NCBI GenBank assembly: GCA_949346185.1
Contig: CASGVX010000021.1
Location: 1 to 13,940 of the forward strand
Source of the DNA: an uncultured Lachnospiraceae bacterium
Lineage (GTDB): Bacteria; Bacillota; Clostridia; Lachnospirales; Lachnospiraceae
DNA: 13,940 nt
Reading direction: 5' to 3'
The notes below the pieces were generated by a model. That model saw only the letters and a program-made list of their open reading frames with translations, made no database searches and was not told the origin of the DNA. A program made the translations under genes and the position numbers. This document shows, in pieces, positions 12,205 through 13,940 of this stretch; positions within the stretch are counted from its first letter, which is position 1; the number at the start of each line of letters is the position of its first letter.

Positions 12205-13422
12205 ATGAAATATATCTGGTACAATATCATAAGCTTTTTTAGGTATAGGAAAATGATATTTTTTCTTGTTGCTTTCTCTGTGGTTTGTTCCTGCATCATG
12301 ATTCATTTTTCCTACGGGCTTTTTCAGAATTATCAGTTAAAGAAGCAGTATGATTTGGCTGACAAGAGGGAAATATCCTTAACTTTGCTGGACAACTTTG
12401 AAGAAGTGCCGGATAAGGGGTTGAATCAAGACCAATTCTATCTGAGGGCATCCGAGACGTTGGACGCTTACGTGACAGTGGAATTGTGGAAGAAGTTTGC
12501 CGCAGAGTTTGGCAATTCTTTTGTGGAGAAATTAAGATACATAGAGACCACGGCGGTGGTGGATGAATTGCCATTTCGCCTGGTCTTTTCCGTGAAGGAT
12601 GGGGAGATTGTCAAGAGCAGTGATTTTGAGAAGGAAGTAGAAGATAATGCCATGCTGGAGAGCGGGCGGTACTTTACGGAGGAGGAATACCGGGATGGGG
12701 AGCGGGTGGCGGTGTGCTGGGACTATATGCATTGGAACATCATGTCCTCCCCGGTCAGCAATCGGATGGCGGTAGGAGAGGATACTTTGCGCATTCAGGG
12801 GAAAAATTACAAAATTATTGGATATGGGATTATTGATGATGACAGGCCCACCATTCCCTTTGCTTCCCTAGACAGAGATACTCCCTTTACCGGGAAAATC
12901 ATATTTCGCTTTAAGGATCCCATCAGGCAGGAGCAATATGATGCCCTGGCGGAAAAAACGGAGAAGGTGCTGGGGGATCTGGCCGTGATAGAGCCTGTAG
13001 AGCTGCCGGAGGAGGATGCAATTTACCTGTATAATACGATTATTATGATTACGGTTTTTATTGCTTTGGTATCTGCCATTAATTTTGCCATCTTGTACCG
13101 GTATATTCTGGCGAGCAGAAAACATACCCTAATGATTTATCGGATTTGCGGGATGAGTTTTTTTCGGGTGGTGTTGATGTATTTGGGAGAATGTGCGGTG
13201 ATTGCCGTTCCCGCATATTTGATTGGAGTTGTATTCTTTGAAAATATTATCTTGAAAAGAGTATCAGGATATTATGAATATATGAATGGCAGTTATGGCT
13301 TTTTTGTTTATCTGGTATTGTTTGGCGTGTATTTTCTGGTGTCTCTGATGATTTTGGCTGGGATGATTGTGTATGCCCTGCGAACTGATGCGGATTTGCG
13401 GGTGAAGGGGGGATTTCAGTGA
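12205..13422 (+). CDS. FtsX-like ABC transporter permease, first subunit
   Basis: 405 residues behind a strong ribosome site (GGGAGGGG). The layout is that of MacB/FtsX-type permeases: one N-terminal helix (about 17-38), a large outer domain (about 40-270) and three C-terminal helices (about 277-300, 321-346 and 365-391). The cytoplasmic loop after the second helix (SRKHTLMIYRICGMSFFRV, about 304-322) matches the usual coupling segment with an R-x-x-G core. Such proteins do not pass substrates through the membrane like classical importers; with a cytoplasmic ATPase they transmit force to envelope hydrolases, or export or extract peptides and lipoproteins. It overlaps the second permease by four bases. 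No ATPase gene lies upstream in the window, so it is expected beyond the right end. Confidence 0.85.
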   Translation: MKYIWYNIISFFRYRKMIFFLVAFSVVCSCIMIHFSYGLFQNYQLKKQYDLADKREISLTLLDNFEEVPDKGLNQDQFYLRASETLDAYVTVELWKKFAAEFGNSFVEKLRYIETTAVVDELPFRLVFSVKDGEIVKSSDFEKEVEDNAMLESGRYFTEEEYRDGERVAVCWDYMHWNIMSSPVSNRMAVGEDTLRIQGKNYKIIGYGIIDDDRPTIPFASLDRDTPFTGKIIFRFKDPIRQEQYDALAEKTEKVLGDLAVIEPVELPEEDAIYLYNTIIMITVFIALVSAINFAILYRYILASRKHTLMIYRICGMSFFRVVLMYLGECAVIAVPAYLIGVVFFENIILKRVSGYYEYMNGSYGFFVYLVLFGVYFLVSLMILAGMIVYALRTDADLRVKGGFQ

Positions 13423-13940
13423 GGTTTAAATACGCATTGCATGAGCAAAGCAAAAATAAGGCAATGACCGGCCTGATTTTTTTTCAGACGGTGATTGTGT
13501 TGATTGTCATGGTTAGTATTATTTCAGCCATTGTCTCTAGGTATGAGAGGTATAAGCCTTTGGAGAAGTTTTTCCAGGGAGACGGGCTGAATATGCATAT
13601 GTGGAATATGTTGGGGCGAAATGGGGATCGCTATCTTCCCTTTACGGAATCTTCAGATCTTGAAAGCTATTTGAAGAATGCCCATGTTGTCGCTACCTAT
13701 TCTGTGGATATGCCTTTTGATATTGATCAAAAGAAAGAGGAACTTGGTACATGGTCGCCCGTAGTGGCCTATGATGACGAATTGTTATCAGCATATACTC
13801 CGGATATGGAGAATGGTCGTTGGCTTGAGCCCGGGGATGGGGATACGGATGTCATTGAGATCGTATTGGCGCAGAAAGGAAAGGAATACAACGTAGGGGA
13901 TACTATTGCTTTGACAACTTCTGATCGCTTAGAAGAATCG
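13419..13940 (+). CDS. FtsX-like ABC transporter permease, second subunit (3' end outside window)
   Basis: Starts at a GTG (13419) that overlaps the TGA of the first permease in GTGA, with AAGGGGGGA six bases upstream, so the pair is coupled. The frame is open to the window end (174 codons). It has an N-terminal helix (about 18-43, GLIFFQTVIVLIVMVSIISA) and the start of an outer domain, where a segment near 125-165 follows the MacB-type pattern NGRWLEPGDG ... EYNVGDTIALTT. Together with the first subunit it would form a heterodimer. The C-terminal helices are not in view. Confidence 0.85.
   Translation, partial: MRFKYALHEQSKNKAMTGLIFFQTVIVLIVMVSIISAIVSRYERYKPLEKFFQGDGLNMHMWNMLGRNGDRYLPFTESSDLESYLKNAHVVATYSVDMPFDIDQKKEELGTWSPVVAYDDELLSAYTPDMENGRWLEPGDGDTDVIEIVLAQKGKEYNVGDTIALTTSDRLEES

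Noticed and set aside
1..13940. CRISPR array, tRNA or rRNA genes
   Set aside because: No regularly spaced repeats, cloverleaf-like sequences or conserved rRNA segments were recognised by eye.

Overview
The window looks like chromosomal DNA of an anaerobic Firmicute, most likely a Clostridia member of the Lachnospiraceae type. The signs are strong AGGAGG-type ribosome sites, moderate GC, an [FeFe]-hydrogenase sensory protein, an AGCS amino-acid symporter, a short-form adenosylhomocysteinase and a BlaI/M56 pair. This placement is inference; there is no rRNA or other marker to fix it. No tRNA, rRNA, CRISPR array or intact insertion sequence was seen.

Layout. (1) 1-2450, plus strand: the tail of an unidentified gene, then ahcY (S-adenosylhomocysteine hydrolase) and a two-helix membrane protein with a long repetitive coiled coil, closed by a bidirectional terminator at 2413-2437. 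(2) 2457-4412, minus strand: a soluble fusion of two ferredoxin clusters, an [FeFe]-hydrogenase-like H-cluster domain, a further Fe-S domain and a methyl-accepting chemotaxis signalling domain. (3) 4790-7913, plus strand: a single-domain rhodanese, then an AGCS sodium/amino-acid symporter carrying an unusual hydrophilic insert and overlapping an AEC-family carrier. (4) 7976-8651: a perfect consensus sigma-A promoter drives a very lysine-rich secreted protein. (5) 8652-9493: a gene-poor scar holding the 3' remnant of an ssb gene, a possible minus-strand gene fragment and two strong terminators. (6) 9494-13940, plus strand: an autoregulated BlaI-type repressor with its operator over the promoter, a BlaR1-like M56 peptidase whose outer domain is not a penicillin-binding domain, a Cys-rich microprotein ending inside a long hairpin, a small secreted protein, and two FtsX-like ABC permeases, the second cut by the window end.

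How they may work together. Region 6 reads as a candidate envelope-stress or peptide-resistance cassette: an outside signal sensed by the M56 protein, release of the BlaI repressor, and export or remodelling through the FtsX-like permeases, with two small proteins of unknown role between. This is inferred from order and family only; no ATPase is visible. Region 2 is probably a cytoplasmic redox or H2 sensor feeding the chemotaxis phosphorelay.
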